Positions 27,723 through 38,086 are shown, counted from the first letter of the stretch. The stretch: 64,000 nt of DNA from Lactococcus protaetiae (GCF_006965445.1 NZ_CP041356.1:930001-994000); one strand, 5' to 3'. Notes: generated from the letters alone by a model not told the origin. Translations and numbers: made by a program.

Positions 27723-28943
27723 ATGGTAGTTTACGATGAAATTATGGTTCGCTATGGTGAACTTTCAACGAAGGGGAAAAATCGAGGATTTTTTATCAAT
27801 CGTCTGGCAAAGAACATTCGAGAAGTTTTAGCTGATATTGAATCGCTTAAAATTACAGCGGTACGCGATAGAGCGCATATTGAGTTGAATGGGGCAGATT
27901 ATGAAGAAGTTTCTCGCCGCTTAACAAAAGTATTCGGTATTCAAAATTTTTCGCCATCTATCAAGGTAGAAAAATCAGTTCCAGCTTTGAAAGAGGCTGT
28001 GGTTGGATTGTTTGGCGAAATTTATCAGAAGGGTCTTACTTTCAAAATTGCCGCAAAGCGTGCAGACCACGGTTTTGAACTAGATTCAACGGAACTTAAT
28101 TTGGCTTTGGGTGATGTTGTGTTTGACCATTTTGAATATGCAGCGGTACAAATGAAAAGACCTGATATTACATTACGTGTAGAAATTAGGCAAGATGCAG
28201 CTTATCTTAGCTATGAAACGCTTAAAGGTGCGGGTGGGATGCCTGTTGGAACGGCTGGACGTGGTCATCTTATGCTTTCTGGTGGGATTGACTCACCTGT
28301 TGCAGGGTATTTAGCACTCAAACGTGGTGTTGAAATTGAGGCGGTTCATTTTGCATCACCTCCTTATACCTCGCCTGGTGCGCTTAAGAAAGCGAAAGAT
28401 TTAGCTGCAAAATTGACTGTTTTTGGTGGTTCAATCACGTTTATTGAAGTGCCATTTACGGAGATTCAAGAAGAAATTAAGAGTAAGGCACCACAAGCTT
28501 ATTTGATGACGCTGACAAGAAGGTTTATGATGCGTGTGGTTGATTGTATCCGTGAAGAACGTGGAGGAAAAGTGATTATCAATGGTGAATCTTTGGGGCA
28601 AGTGGCAAGTCAAACACTTGGTTCAATGTCAGTCATCAATGAAGTGACTACTACGCCAGTCATTCGTCCTGTTGTTACAATGGATAAAATCGAGATTATT
28701 GATATTGCTGAGAAGATTGATACTTTCAATCTTTCAATCTTGCCTTTTGAAGATTGTTGTACTGTTTTTGCACCACCAAGCCCTAAGACGAATCCTAAAC
28801 TTGAAAATTGTCTTCAATATGAAGCACGTTTGGATGTTGAGGGAATGGTTGAGCGAGCGGTGGCTGGTATTATGCTTACGACCATTACTGGTGAAAACTG
28901 GGACCAGAAAGAAGCTGTTGAAGAGTTTGCTGACTTGCTTTAA
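27723..28943 (+). CDS. thiI: tRNA 4-thiouridine sulfurtransferase ThiI
   Basis: 406 residues. Makes s4U8 in tRNA and can supply sulfur for thiazole. Domains in order: ferredoxin-like and THUMP (residues 1-165), then the PP-loop ATPase with [10 protein letters not shown] and the [10 protein letters not shown] segment. There is no C-terminal rhodanese domain, as usual in Firmicutes. ATG preceded by AGGAA. No cysteine desulfurase gene is adjacent. Confidence 0.95.
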   Translation: MVVYDEIMVRYGELSTKGKNRGFFINRLAKNIREVLADIESLKITAVRDRAHIELNGADYEEVSRRLTKVFGIQNFSPSIKVEKSVPALKEAVVGLFGEIYQKGLTFKIAAKRADHGFELDSTELNLALGDVVFDHFEYAAVQMKRPDITLRVEIRQDAAYLSYETLKGAGGMPVGTAGRGHLMLSGGIDSPVAGYLALKRGVEIEAVHFASPPYTSPGALKKAKDLAAKLTVFGGSITFIEVPFTEIQEEIKSKAPQAYLMTLTRRFMMRVVDCIREERGGKVIINGESLGQVASQTLGSMSVINEVTTTPVIRPVVTMDKIEIIDIAEKIDTFNLSILPFEDCCTVFAPPSPKTNPKLENCLQYEARLDVEGMVERAVAGIMLTTITGENWDQKEAVEEFADLL

Positions 28944-29288
28944 TAATGATGAAAGCTTCGCTCGATAGTGGAGCTTTTAGTTACCGTTCTTGAGTCATTT
29001 GAACTTGACGGAATGAAGAAGTAAGGCTATAATTACTAATGGTATTAAACAATATTGAAATTTTAGGTGTTCTAAACTGATCTTAATTATTCATTCCGCT
29101 TCGTCGTTCATCTGCGGAATGTAGCCGATTGGATAGACTAAGACATTATTTTTGAAAGCCCTCTAAAATTTTTAGAGAATAAAATGGTAGAGTCCCTACT
29201 CTAAACGATAAAAATATGAAAGAGCAATTGCGTGTTTTCATATTTTTATTTGTTTTTGGATATAGGGGTATTTTTTGAAGGAGGTTCT
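28944..29288. other. Gap between thiI and MFS gene
   Basis: Contains a weak hairpin after thiI (AAAGCTTCGCTCGATAGTGG to GAGCTTTTA), a CTCTAAAATTTTTAGAG inverted repeat at 29161-29177, and a strong hairpin AAAAATATGAAA/TTTCATATTTTT (29209-29247) that could end transcription from either side. No gene is supported. Confidence 0.55.
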
Positions 29289-30700
29289 ATGACTGGAAAT
29301 AGAGTAAAAGCGCTAATTGCGATTGGAATTTTCATTTTTATGTCTACCCTGGATGGGTCAATTGTGAATATTGCCTTGCCAACCATGTCACGGGAGCTAA
29401 ATGTGACACTGGCTCAGGTGACTTGGGTTGTGACTACTTATTTAATTGTCATTTCTGGTGTGATTTTGATTTTTGGTCGGTTGGGGGATTTGCTGGGAAA
29501 GGCGAATATTTTTAAACTTGGTGCCTTGATTTTTACGATTGGCTCATTTTTGGCTGGACTGGATTTTGGTGGTGGCTTAACTTGGCTTTTGTTTGCACGG
29601 GTGGTGCAAGCTGTGGGTGGCTCGATGTTTATGGCGACTTCTTTTGGTCTGGTGGCTGAGATTTTTCCAGCGGAGAGTCGTGGTCGTGCTTTAGCAATTA
29701 ATTCGATGTTTGTATCGGTAGGTTCTATCGCTGGTCCTGCGATTGGTGGTTTGATTTTGCAGATTGCAAGCTGGCATTATATTTTTTGGATTAATGTTCC
29801 GATTGGAATTGTAGCTTATTTGTATGGCTCACGTGCATTGCCGAAAGAAAAAGGGCAAGGAACGGTGCGAGATGTGGATTTCGTTGGTTCGTCTGAGATG
29901 TTTGTTTGTCTTGTTTTGCTCTTTCTTGGAATCAATTTTGGACAGATCATTGGCTGGGGCAATCCTTTGATTTGGGGTGCTTTTATTGGTGCGATTGTTT
30001 TCTTTATTTTGTTTGTTTATACAGAAAATCGCAAGGAAAATCCGCTGATTGATTTGGGAATTTTTAAGACTAAATTATTTACGATGAGCATCATTACGGC
30101 GATGTTGAACTTCACTGCTGGGATGTTTGTAAGTATCCTTTTGCCGTTTTATTTGCAGGATTTTCGGTTGTTATCGCCTGGTGTGGCTGGGATTATCATG
30201 ATGGCTTATCCTGCTTTGATGTTGGTTTCAAGTCCGATTTCAGGTGTTTTGGCAGATCGGTTCAATAAGGAATGGATTACTTTTATCGGAATTTCGGGAT
30301 TATCTTTGCACAGATTGGTTATTTGTTGATTAATGAGCATTCGAGTATGCTTTTTGTGGTTGTGGCATTGGCTTTGCATGGTGCTTCGGTTGGATTTTTC
30401 CAAAGTCCAAACAATGCCTTGATTATGTCAACGGTCGAGAAGCGTTATCTCGGTATCGCAGGCTCGGTCAATTCGCTTGGACGTAATATTGCTTTTGTGC
30501 TTGGAACGTCGCTGGGGACGATTTCGCTTTTTCTTGCGATGTCAGTGTTGTCGGGGCATACGGTTAATACTTATGTTAAGAGTCAACCGTTGCTGTTTTT
30601 GAATGGTATGCATATTGCTTTCTTTGTTAGTTTGACTTTGACGATTATTACTTGGATTCTTGGTTTGGTGCGATTGGTGGGAAAGCGGAAAAATGCTTGA
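29289..30700 (+). pseudogene. MFS drug transporter, DHA2 (EmrB/QacA) type, frameshifted
   Basis: ATG 29289 with AAGGAGG upstream. Landmarks of the 14-segment DHA2 proton antiporters: TLDGSIVNIALPTMS in segment 1, GRLGDLLGKANIF after segment 2, and FAINSMFVSVGSIAGPAIGG-like motif C. The frame is lost at 30296-30298 (GGG); one added G joins FIGISG to IIFAQIGYLLINE and completes about 470 residues. Probably exports toxic compounds. Break fits the homopolymer error seen in other genes here. Confidence 0.88.
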
Positions 30701-30709
30701 GTTTGTTTT

Positions 30710-30801
30710 CTGTCAGTATAATGTGCGCTGATGATTTGATAACGGTCAATTTGGCCGTTTTTTTACTGACAAGATTTCTGTCAGTAAATTTTTTTCTGTC
30801 A
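30710..30801 (+). repeat. Octamer cluster after the MFS gene
   Basis: CTGTCAGT at 30710 and 30778, plus ACTGACAAGATTTCTGTCAGT (about 30765-30785) and a CTGTCAGC. AACGGTCAATTTGGCCGTTTTTTT nearby is a terminator hairpin with T run. Confidence 0.7.
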
Positions 30802-30885
30802 GCATGTTTACATGTGTAAATTTTCACGTACTAATTTTTAAAAGATATGAAAAAAGTTTGATATAATATTTTTTGTACTCACAAA

Positions 30886-31131
30886 TGAAGTCAAGACTTA
30901 TTCAGTGGGAGTTTCGTAAAACATTTGTTCATTTTCTCTAGTCGCTGAAGCGACTGATAAAAGGGCAACTCCTCACTGAATTTAGTCGGACGAAATTCAA
31001 AGTTAGTGCTGCTTCATCCCCTACCTAAGAGGTAGGGGTGTTGCGATTGCGACTGGGCGCTTCAGCGCCTTAGCGAGCATCGACAGCGTAGCCCGAAGGG
31101 TGGAGATAGCACGCACTTATTTTGATAAAAT
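30886..31131 (+). repeat. Family A mosaic repeat, long form
   Basis: TGAAGTCAAGACTTATTCAG to GCACGCACTTATTTTGATAA. The right end reads TTTTGATAAAATTA, which forms an extended -10 (TGATAAAAT) 20 bases before the azoreductase start; the repeat may act as its promoter. Confidence 0.8.
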
Positions 31132-31151
31132 TATTTAAAGGAAATAGAAAA

Positions 31152-31751
31152 ATGTCTAAACTTCTCGTTGTTAAAGGTCACCCACTTACTGCTGAATTTT
31201 CAATGTCACTTAAAGGACTTGATGCTTTTGTTGAAGCTTACAAAGCTGCTCACCCAACTGATGAAATCGAAGTGCTTGATGTTTATAAAGAAAATATTCC
31301 AGCGCTTGACGCTGAACTTGTTGGTGGAATGTATGCAGGTGAAAAAGCGACCGCTGAACAACAAGCGCTTCTTAATGCTTACAGCTCATATACTGAACAA
31401 TTTGTAACAGCTGACAAGGTTGTTATTGCTAACCCAATGTATAATTTAATGATTCCTGCTGAATTGAAAGCTTGGATTGATACTTTGAATGTTGCTGGTA
31501 AAACGTTTAAATATACTGCTGAAGGGCCTGTTGGACTTTTAGGTGGTAAAAAAGTTCTTCAACTTCAAGCCAATGGTGGTTTTTATGAAGGAAAAGATCC
31601 TGCAACTTTCTATATGTCATCAGTTTTTGGTTTCATGGGTGCTGATTTCAAGCAAATCGCTATTGAAGGTCATGCCTATGCTCCAGATCAAGCAGAAGCA
31701 CTTCTTGCTGCATTTATTGAAAAAGTTGAAGCAGAAGCTACAAGCTTCTAA
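31152..31751 (+). CDS. FMN-dependent NADH-azoreductase
   Basis: 199 residues from ATG 31152 (AAAGGAAA upstream). AzoR type flavodoxin-like quinone/azo reductase: [20 protein letters not shown] at the start, [20 protein letters not shown] and [16 protein letters not shown]. Two-electron reduction of quinones and azo compounds with NADH. Followed by a terminator and by a frameshifted OsmC gene, both stress-related. Confidence 0.92.
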   Translation: MSKLLVVKGHPLTAEFSMSLKGLDAFVEAYKAAHPTDEIEVLDVYKENIPALDAELVGGMYAGEKATAEQQALLNAYSSYTEQFVTADKVVIANPMYNLMIPAELKAWIDTLNVAGKTFKYTAEGPVGLLGGKKVLQLQANGGFYEGKDPATFYMSSVFGFMGADFKQIAIEGHAYAPDQAEALLAAFIEKVEAEATSF

Positions 31752-31756
31752 TCGGA

Positions 31757-31787
31757 AGAAGTCTGTCAGTATACTGACGGGCTTTTT
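31757..31787 (+). terminator. Octamer-based terminator
   Basis: GAAGTCTGTCAGTATACTGACGGGCTTTTTAT; imperfect octamer palindrome with T run directly after the azoreductase stop. Confidence 0.8.
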
Positions 31788-31891
31788 ATTTAAGGATACT
31801 TCTAAAAATAGCAGTTTTTAGAGGTATCCTTACTGACAGAGCAGTGTTATCAGCTTATCATTGGTGAATTAACGGCTGTCATTATCTGTAA

Positions 31892-32072
31892 ATTTTAACT
31901 TAGTAAATGCGTACCATCTCCCCCATCTCTTAGAGATGACGGGACAGTGCTTAGACTAAAGTCGCAAGACCATTTCGCCTTGCAACTTTAGTCGCTTAGT
32001 TGTTACATCAGAGGTTGTACTCTAGCATTGGTGGAGGGGAAAGAATCTCTCACCAATGGGGTAATCACTTCA
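31892..32072 (-). repeat. Family B mosaic repeat
   Basis: TTTTAACTTAGTAAATGCGT to CACCAATGGGGTAATCACTT. Ends next to GAGAAAGG, the OsmC ribosome binding site. Confidence 0.75.
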
Positions 32073-32089
32073 ATGAGAAAGGTTTTTTT

Positions 32090-32523
32090 ATGGTAAAACA
32101 TATTTTTAATTCAGAGATTGATTGGGCAGGCGGTCGCAATGCTGTCGGTAATTTGCAGGCGGGTGTGCTTAAAGAAAAGATATCTGTACCAAGCTTGATG
32201 GATGGACCGGGTGAGGGGACGAATCCTGACGAGATGCTACTGGGAGCTGCCAGTACTTGTTACACCATTACTTTAGCTGCGATGCTTGAGAGAAATGCGA
32301 TTGGTCTAATAAATCTCAAAGTGGATTCAACAGGTGTGGTTGATGTTACAAACGGTGTTTTTACTTACGAAAAAATCATTCATCACGTTTTTCTAAAGTT
32401 GACCCAGAAGCAGATGAAACGAAGGCACGCAAACTTGCAGAACGTGCTGAAACGAGTTGTATGATTTCAAGAGCAATTCGTGGCAATGTCCAATTAGAAA
32501 CAGTAATAACAGTTGAAAGTTGA
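32090..32523 (+). pseudogene. OsmC/Ohr family peroxidase, frameshifted
   Basis: ATG 32090 after GAGAAAGG. OsmC fold: FNSEIDWAGGRNAVGNL, LMDGPGEGTNPDEMLLGAAS and the first catalytic Cys in AASTCYTITL. Near 32398 the frame changes; one added G gives KVDPEADETKARKLAERAET, the second catalytic Cys (ETSCMISRAIRG) and the end VQLETVITVES at 32523. Reduces organic hydroperoxides by family. Without repair the second Cys is lost. Confidence 0.85.
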
Positions 32524-32569
32524 GCAGTATTAAATTGTTCTGACGACTCCGTAGAAGCTCAGTTGACTA

Positions 32570-32770
32570 TTGTGAGTGATTCTAATACAAACCCAAGGTT
32601 TTTAAAAGTCAAAGTTTGCGTTTCACGCAAACCACTTCTTTCGCTTACCATTTCGCCTTGTCAGATCTGCTGGATTGCGATTTGAACTTGCCACTTTAGT
32701 GGCTTAGTGAAATCAACATCATAGCCATTTAATAATTTCGTTGCGTAAAATTAAAGGTGAACTAGTATAA
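32570..32770. repeat. Family C repeat with borrowed modules
   Basis: TTTTTAAAAGTCAAAGTTTG, CGTTTCACGCAAACC, then the GCTGGATTGCGATTTGAACT module that also occurs in family A and B copies, ending AGGTGAACTAGTATAAAAA. Confidence 0.55.
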
Positions 32771-32772
32771 AA

Positions 32773-32803
32773 ATGAAGTCAAGATTTAGTGTTGTTTTGA
32801 TGA
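32773..32803 (+). repeat. Smallest family A derivative
   Basis: TGAAGTCAAGATTTAGTG joined to TTGTTTTGATGAAA: left and right ends with nothing between. Suggests loss of the whole interior. Confidence 0.55.
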
Positions 32804-32836
32804 AAAAATATCTGTCAGTATGCTGACAGATATTTT
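32804..32836 (-). terminator. Octamer-based terminator of the antiporter gene
   Basis: AAAAATATCTGTCAGT ATGCTGACAGATATTTTT with flanking A/T runs; bidirectional. Confidence 0.85.
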
Positions 32837-34875
32837 TATTTTTTACGCCGTTCTAAAAAGTCAAAAAGTAGACTGCGCTGGTTACTTGCTAGTGTGTAAT
32901 CTTCAAGGACATTAACATTAAGACGCATATCCTTGGCTTCTCTGGCTGTGAGTTGACCCGAACTCTCATATTCAAAGATTACTTTACGCTCAAGATAGTA
33001 GGCGCGCATCATTTCTGTTAAATTGGTCGGTTGAGCTTTATTCACAAGTCGTGAGATATGCCCACCAGTTGCAACAATTTCAGCGGTTCTAAGCCGTTCT
33101 GCTTGAAGAAAATGGAGAAGCTGGTCATCAAATACACCCTGTAAGTTATCTAAGGCTTGCAAGATAAGTTCTGTATTACTGAAATAAAGCTCTGTGATTT
33201 GAGTACGAGTGGTTTCGATTGCATCTTTTGTTTTTTTGAAACCAAAATCAATATGTAGGAGTTTAGATAAAAGAAGATGAAAACCACGTACAATGACAAC
33301 GTAAATAAATTGAATACTGGAAACGAGAGAGTGAGCAACAGAAGACTCTAAAGAGTGAATGTATCGTTGATAAGTTCGGTAAGTATACATTGAAATCTTA
33401 TTCTCACGAAGTGCGACTTCAAGCCCTTCTGATTCAAGACGAATAATCAAAAGTTGCAAATCATTATAATCAATGGCTAAGTCAGTTGATTCTTGTTCAA
33501 TAATCAACTGTTGGATACGCTCTTGGTAGGCATCTATGGCAATACGATAACCTTGAGGATTTTTTGCTTTTTTACTATCTTTGACTAATTCTTCGACAAC
33601 GTCGGTAAGAATTGAGATTTTAGAAATATTGTTGACTTTCACGACTTTTTTGATTGCAAAGAAAGGCAAAATAAACATTCCAACTAAAAAGCTAAGTCCT
33701 GTCACCGCAGCGGCTAAAAAGACAAGAACGGGCTGTGAATCAATGACATTACGAGGAATGAGGAGAATAGTGGCAATACTTACAGTACCTTTTGAACCAG
33801 CAAAAGTAAGTAGTAAAATATCATTCCAGTAAGCGATAAAGGTTTGTTTTCTACGGATAGATTGAATCCAATAGTATAGCGCAATAATAGCAAAACGTAG
33901 AGCAAATAGTCCGATGGTTAGGACAACAGCAAGCAATAATAAATAGGCTGATGAGTACACAGGACTCATCAGTAAAGGAACAACGAGCTGGTATAATTCA
34001 ATGCCGAGGAAGAAGAAGACAATGGAGTTTAGAATAAAAGTGAGTGTGTCCCAAATGGTGCTTTTTAATTTTGCGACTTGAGCATCGAAAAGTGTCGTTC
34101 GTTTAAGACCATTTGCTGACATTACTCCTGCTACAACAGCTGCGATGATACCAGAAACATGAAGCTCTTCAGCAATCAAAAAAGCGGAGAGGGGAATGGC
34201 TAATTCGAGTAAGAGGTAACCTGGAACATCTCTAGCATCCACATCTTCCAAAAGCCTTAAAATAAGATTTTTCAGATAGATGAGAACAAAACCGATAGCG
34301 CTCCCTCCAATTGCAGAAAGGACAAGCTTCAGCGTAGCATCAGGTAGGGAGAAATATCCTGTGATTAAAGCAACCAATGCGATTTGAAAGGCAATGATTC
34401 CAGAGGCATCATTGAGTAGACCCTCTCCTTTTAAAATGCTCATGACACGTTTAGGGAAACTAAAGTTCTTAGATAGAGCACCAACGGCAACAGCGTCTGT
34501 TGGTGCAAGGCTGGCGCCAAGAGCAAAACAGGCAGCAAGTGGGATTCCAGAATAAATCCAATGAGAAATGAAGCCAAGTCCAAGTGCAGTAATAAAAACT
34601 AAGGGAAAAATAAGGACAAGAATGACTTTACTGTGTTTTAAAATATGTTTGACATCTGCTTCCTCGCTCTCACGAAAGAGTAATGGCGCAATAATAAAGC
34701 CAAGGAAAAATTCAGGAGCAACGTGTAAAATTTCATCAGCGCCAAAAAAACCCAAAATTAGTCCAAAAACCACTTGAATCAGTGGGAGGGCAAGTTTTGG
34801 GAAAACTTTGTTAAGGACGTTTGACAGGACGAGTGTTAGAAGGAACACGATGACATAAAAAATGGTATGGAGCAT
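32836..34875 (-). CDS. Cation:proton antiporter, CPA1/NhaP type
   Basis: 679 residues: about 12 membrane segments (1-410) and a cytoplasmic tail of about 260 residues with coiled-coil character. Motifs FALGASLAPTDAVAVGAL and GEGLLNDASGIIAFQIAL contain the conserved Asp residues of sodium/proton exchangers, and FAGSKGTVSIATILLIP is the late conserved helix. Likely exports Na+ or K+ for protons in pH and salt homeostasis. ATG preceded by GAAAGG. A family A repeat begins 18 bases upstream. Confidence 0.92.
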   Translation of the reverse strand: MLHTIFYVIVFLLTLVLSNVLNKVFPKLALPLIQVVFGLILGFFGADEILHVAPEFFLGFIIAPLLFRESEEADVKHILKHSKVILVLIFPLVFITALGLGFISHWIYSGIPLAACFALGASLAPTDAVAVGALSKNFSFPKRVMSILKGEGLLNDASGIIAFQIALVALITGYFSLPDATLKLVLSAIGGSAIGFVLIYLKNLILRLLEDVDARDVPGYLLLELAIPLSAFLIAEELHVSGIIAAVVAGVMSANGLKRTTLFDAQVAKLKSTIWDTLTFILNSIVFFFLGIELYQLVVPLLMSPVYSSAYLLLLAVVLTIGLFALRFAIIALYYWIQSIRRKQTFIAYWNDILLLTFAGSKGTVSIATILLIPRNVIDSQPVLVFLAAAVTGLSFLVGMFILPFFAIKKVVKVNNISKISILTDVVEELVKDSKKAKNPQGYRIAIDAYQERIQQLIIEQESTDLAIDYNDLQLLIIRLESEGLEVALRENKISMYTYRTYQRYIHSLESSVAHSLVSSIQFIYVVIVRGFHLLLSKLLHIDFGFKKTKDAIETTRTQITELYFSNTELILQALDNLQGVFDDQLLHFLQAERLRTAEIVATGGHISRLVNKAQPTNLTEMMRAYYLERKVIFEYESSGQLTAREAKDMRLNVNVLEDYTLASNQRSLLFDFLERRKK

Positions 34876-34892
34876 AGATTCCTTTCTTTTTA

Positions 34893-35184
34893 TGAAGTCA
34901 AGACTTATTTAGTGGGAGTTTCAACTCACCACTGAATTTAAGGTACAACCTCACAGAGCTTCGATATGAGAGGTCACACCTCCGCTTCGCTTCGTTATCC
35001 ATTCGCTCTAGGCGACTAAAGTCGCAAGGCGAAGTGGTCTTGTCCCAGAAACCTAAGTGCTAAAGCACTAACGCCCTAGGGCAGTCGGACGAAATTCAAG
35101 GATTGCCATTCCGACTAGGTGCTTTAGCACCATAGCGAGGATGGACAGCGTAGCGAAGCGGAGATAGTGCTGCTTTGATAAAAT
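34893..35184 (+). repeat. Family A mosaic repeat
   Basis: TGAAGTCAAGACTTATTTAG with the undisturbed GTGGGAGTTTCAACTCACCAC hairpin, later GCGACTAAAGTCGC and AAGTGCTAAAGCACTAACGC hairpins, to GTGCTGCTTTGATAAAATTA. Confidence 0.8.
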
Positions 35185-35194
35185 TAAGAATTGT

Positions 35195-35340
35195 TTATAC
35201 TAGTTCATCTCTAAATCTGCGTAGCAGATTGATTTGGTAGATGAATTGCAAATATACTGCCAAGCTTTGCTTGCTAAGCAAACGGACAGCGTAGCGAAGT
35301 AATTTCTAAATGGAATATTTAGAAATTAAACAGTATTAGT
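35195..35340. repeat. Family C repeat
   Basis: TATACTAGTTCATCTCTAAA, hairpin ATCTGCGTAGCAGAT, GCAAATATACTGCC, AAGCAAACGGACAGCGTAGC and the closing hairpin AATTTCTAAA/TTTAGAAATT followed by ACAGTATTAGTA. Confidence 0.65.
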
Positions 35341-35382
35341 AGGATAATGCGATATTTTACAACACAAATAACCTCACAAATC

Positions 35383-35402
35383 ACTGACAGATTTCTGTCA
35401 GT
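35383..35402. repeat. Octamer pair, divergent orientation
   Basis: ACTGACAG ATTT CTGTCAGT: here the octamers point outward, the mirror of the usual head-to-head order, still forming a hairpin. Confidence 0.75.
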
Positions 35403-35466
35403 AATTATTTCAAAAATGATAAGTTAAACTGACACCAAAAGAGCGAATTTTCAAGGACCAAATCGC

Positions 35467-35937
35467 TTATTTCGGACGTTTTTTAATTTGTTCTTTTTTA
35501 GCTGCAATCTTTTCTTCAATTTTTGAGTAGTCTTTTTTCGTCAACAAAGCTTTGCAGCGTTTGAGTTCAAGTTCAGTTAATTGACGTTTAATCTTATCTT
35601 TACGAGCAGCATCAAATTCACCGCTTTGGATATAGTCTAATTTTTGCTCAAGAATTGATTTCTTATTTTTGACGACATCAATGTAGTATTTAAGCTCAGA
35701 AATTTCTGTTTTTGAAGCCTTTTTGGAACGCAACTGACCAAGTTTCTCATCTAAATGAATTAATTTTTTAGAAATCATATCAATATGAGAAAGAAGTTTG
35801 GTCTCTTTTTCTTCAGTTGTAAGCGATGTGAAAGCATCAAGTTCTGGTGTACTTTCATCATCATCATTTTCAGAGCGTTTATCTAAATACAGTTCACGAA
35901 GAGTTTTTAATTTTTCTTCAATATCTTTATCTATCAT
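35467..35937 (-). CDS. Hypothetical coiled-coil protein
   Basis: 156 residues from the ATG at 35937, chosen for the AGGTGA ribosome binding site; a GTG three codons earlier overlaps that site. Highly charged, almost all helical with heptad character (residues 45-150), no membrane segment. I do not recognise a family. Stands alone before convergent tyrS side; a hairpin with CGATTTGG...TTCGCTCTTTT lies downstream. Confidence 0.68.
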   Translation of the reverse strand: MIDKDIEEKLKTLRELYLDKRSENDDDESTPELDAFTSLTTEEKETKLLSHIDMISKKLIHLDEKLGQLRSKKASKTEISELKYYIDVVKNKKSILEQKLDYIQSGEFDAARKDKIKRQLTELELKRCKALLTKKDYSKIEEKIAAKKEQIKKRPK

Positions 35938-36033
35938 TTTTATCACCTAAAACTGTTCAATGATAACATTATAACATAAAGCTTTAACAAAAAAAATACA
36001 ATGTCTTAAATTTTTATCAGGGACAATGCATGA

Positions 36034-36061
36034 GAAAAAAGAGCCATGAAGCTCTTTTTTA
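36034..36061 (-). terminator. Bidirectional terminator hairpin
   Basis: AAAAAAGAGC CATGAA GCTCTTTTTT. Confidence 0.85.
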
Positions 36062-36138
36062 ACTTGGCAAGTGCTGCTTTCGTTCTACTAACATTGGTGG
36101 GGAGAAAGAATTCCCCACCAATGAAGTAATCACTTCAA
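36057..36138 (-). repeat. Family B mosaic repeat, short form
   Basis: TTTTAACTTGGCAAGTGCTG, CTTTCGTTCTACTAAC, hairpin CATTGGTGGGG/CCCCACCAATG, then AAGTAATCACTTCA. Mirror image of the copy at 23301. Confidence 0.8.
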
Positions 36139-36190
36139 TTTTTTCAGAAACTTTCACAATGTCAAGGCTATTGTGAAAAAATGATTTTAA

Positions 36191-37450
36191 TCAATAAGTG
36201 AGTACAAAATTTTTCTTTTTACCACGACGAATTACAGTAACCTGTCCGTCAATTTTGTCAGCAGCTGACAAAGTATAGGTCAAGTCAGTCACGCGCTCAC
36301 CATTGATATAAATCGCACCGTTTGTAATATCTTCTCTGGCTTGACGTTTAGAACTTTCAATGCCAGCAGAAATCAGTAGTTCAACTAATGACAAATCTTG
36401 GTCAGCACTGACAGTATAATGGGGAACAGCTTTTAAACCAGCCAAAATATCTTTAGCTTCTAAGGCTTTTAAATCTCCTCCACCAAAAAGAACTTGCGTA
36501 ATTTTGACAGCGTGTTCATAAGCTTTTGTACCGTGAACCAATGTTACCACTTCTTTTGCTAAAGTTTTTTGAGCCAAACGTTCATGTGGTGCAGCTTCAA
36601 ATTTGATACGGATTGCTTCGATTTCATCTAGTGTCAAAAAAGTAAAAATTTTGAGCATTTTGATTGCATCAGCATCATCAACATTGAGCCAAAATTGGTA
36701 CATTTCATAAGGTGAAGTTTTTTCAGCATCAAGCCAAACTGCATTTCCTTCAGATTTACCAAATTTTTTACCGGTACTATCAGTAATAAGTGGAATGGTA
36801 ATCACGTGTCCTTGTTTGTCAGCTTTCCGACGCAGTAATTCTGTTCCAGCGGTCATATTTCCCCATTGGTCAGAACCTCCAAGCTGTAATGTGACATTAT
36901 GAAGTTGATTCAATTCGTAAAAGTCATAACCTTGCATGATTTGATAAGCGAATTCGGTGTAAGAAATTCCCGTTTCCATCCGTTTTTTAACAGATTCTTT
37001 GCTAATCATATAATTTACTGTGAAATATTTACCAACATCACGCAAAAAATCAATGAAAGTTAAGTTTTCAAACCAATTATAGTTGTTGGTCATCTCAGCT
37101 TTGTTTTCACCATTTTCAAAATCAAGAAAACGTTCAAGTTGGCTACGGATTTTACCAGACCATTCTGTGACAGTTTCCTTGGTTTGAAGAGAACGTTCAT
37201 CATCTTTAAAAGAAGGGTCTCCGATGAGTCCAGTTGCCCCACCAACAAGTGCATAGGGTTTATGCCCAGCGAGTTGCAAACGACGCATGGTTAAAATTAG
37301 AACAAGATTTCCTAAATGAAGAGAATCTGCAGTAGGGTCATAACCGACATAATAAGAAACCATTCCCTCCGTGAGCGCCTTACGGAGCAGCTCTTCGTCA
37401 GTTGTTTGGAAAATCAAACCACGTGCTTTAAGTTCGTCAAAAATGTTCAT
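36191..37450 (-). CDS. tyrS: Tyrosine--tRNA ligase
   Basis: 419 residues, class I. HIGH-like motif in [17 protein letters not shown]-like [11 protein letters not shown], and a C-terminal S4 RNA-binding domain ([20 protein letters not shown]). Charges tRNA-Tyr. Divergent from pbp1b as in streptococci. No T-box leader is visible upstream; instead two tandem family D repeats with TATAAT boxes on the minus strand lie there. Confidence 0.96.
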   Translation of the reverse strand: MNIFDELKARGLIFQTTDEELLRKALTEGMVSYYVGYDPTADSLHLGNLVLILTMRRLQLAGHKPYALVGGATGLIGDPSFKDDERSLQTKETVTEWSGKIRSQLERFLDFENGENKAEMTNNYNWFENLTFIDFLRDVGKYFTVNYMISKESVKKRMETGISYTEFAYQIMQGYDFYELNQLHNVTLQLGGSDQWGNMTAGTELLRRKADKQGHVITIPLITDSTGKKFGKSEGNAVWLDAEKTSPYEMYQFWLNVDDADAIKMLKIFTFLTLDEIEAIRIKFEAAPHERLAQKTLAKEVVTLVHGTKAYEHAVKITQVLFGGGDLKALEAKDILAGLKAVPHYTVSADQDLSLVELLISAGIESSKRQAREDITNGAIYINGERVTDLTYTLSAADKIDGQVTVIRRGKKKNFVLTY

Positions 37451-37469
37451 TTGTTAAATCCTTTCGTTT

Positions 37470-37597
37470 AAGATGTGAGCACGATTGCTCAGAAATGATG
37501 AAAAATAGGAAATCTAGTAGAGAAACAGAGTTTCTTGGAGAGATTTATCTTTTTTCACTCATTTCTATCGTGCGAACTCAATTATACCAAGATGTGA
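37470..37597 (-). repeat. Family D promoter-hairpin repeat upstream of tyrS
   Basis: In tyrS sense: TATAATTGAGTTCGCACGAT on the left, AATCGTGCTCACATCTT on the right. Arms GCACGAT/ATCGTGC and AGAAATGA/TCATTTCT with an unpaired GAGCA on the right strand. The conserved GAAAAAAGATAAA and ATTTTTCA segments are inside. Confidence 0.75.
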
Positions 37598-38032
37598 GCA
37601 CGATTGCTCAGAAATGATGAAAAATGCCAGTTGGATTTTTGTGCCTCAGTAAATAGCTTCGCATGACCTCAGGACATTTGTCCGTTTGCTTAGCTGCTAA
37701 AGCAGCAAGAGCAAAAGGCGAAGCACCTAGTCTAGTCGCAGTGGCAACCGACTAGGTGAAACAACTAGCATATCCGTAAGCGCTAAAGCGCAAACGGCTA
37801 TCCTATAAAGTCGGAAGTTCAAATCGCAATCCAGCAAAGCTGGCAAGACTAAATGGTAAGAGCAAAAGGCAGTGGCTGTAAATGAGCAAAGCTCATAATG
37901 CCAAATGGCAATCCAATGGACAGCGTAGTGCTGAAAGCACGGAGATAGGAAATTTCAAGCTTCTTTGCATAGCAAAGGTTCTGGAATTTATCTTTTTTCA
38001 CTCATTTTTATTCATATGAATTCAATTATACC
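37598..38032 (-). repeat. Family D repeat enlarged by mosaic modules
   Basis: Second tandem unit upstream of tyrS, starting at TATAATTGAATTC (minus, about 38030). Its interior has taken up modules seen in families A and B: AGCTGCTAAAGCAGC, CGTAAGCGCTAAAGCG, CAATCCAGCAAAGCTGGC and GCTCATAATGCCAAATGGC. Confidence 0.65.
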
Positions 38033-38074
38033 AAAAAAGTTTCCGAAACGTGCGAAAATTTAGAGTAAATTTGG

Positions 38075-38080
38075 TATAAT
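38075..38080 (+). promoter_or_regulatory. Extended -10 of a leaderless pbp1b transcript
   Basis: TGGTATAAT, then AGGGGC and ATG at 38087. The spacing of six bases leaves no room for a 5' leader. Confidence 0.6.
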
Positions 38081-38086
38081 AGGGGC

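Noticed and set aside
37451-38086. T-box or other riboswitch upstream of tyrS
   Set aside because: No T-box consensus sequence or antiterminator was found; the region is explained by two family D repeats.
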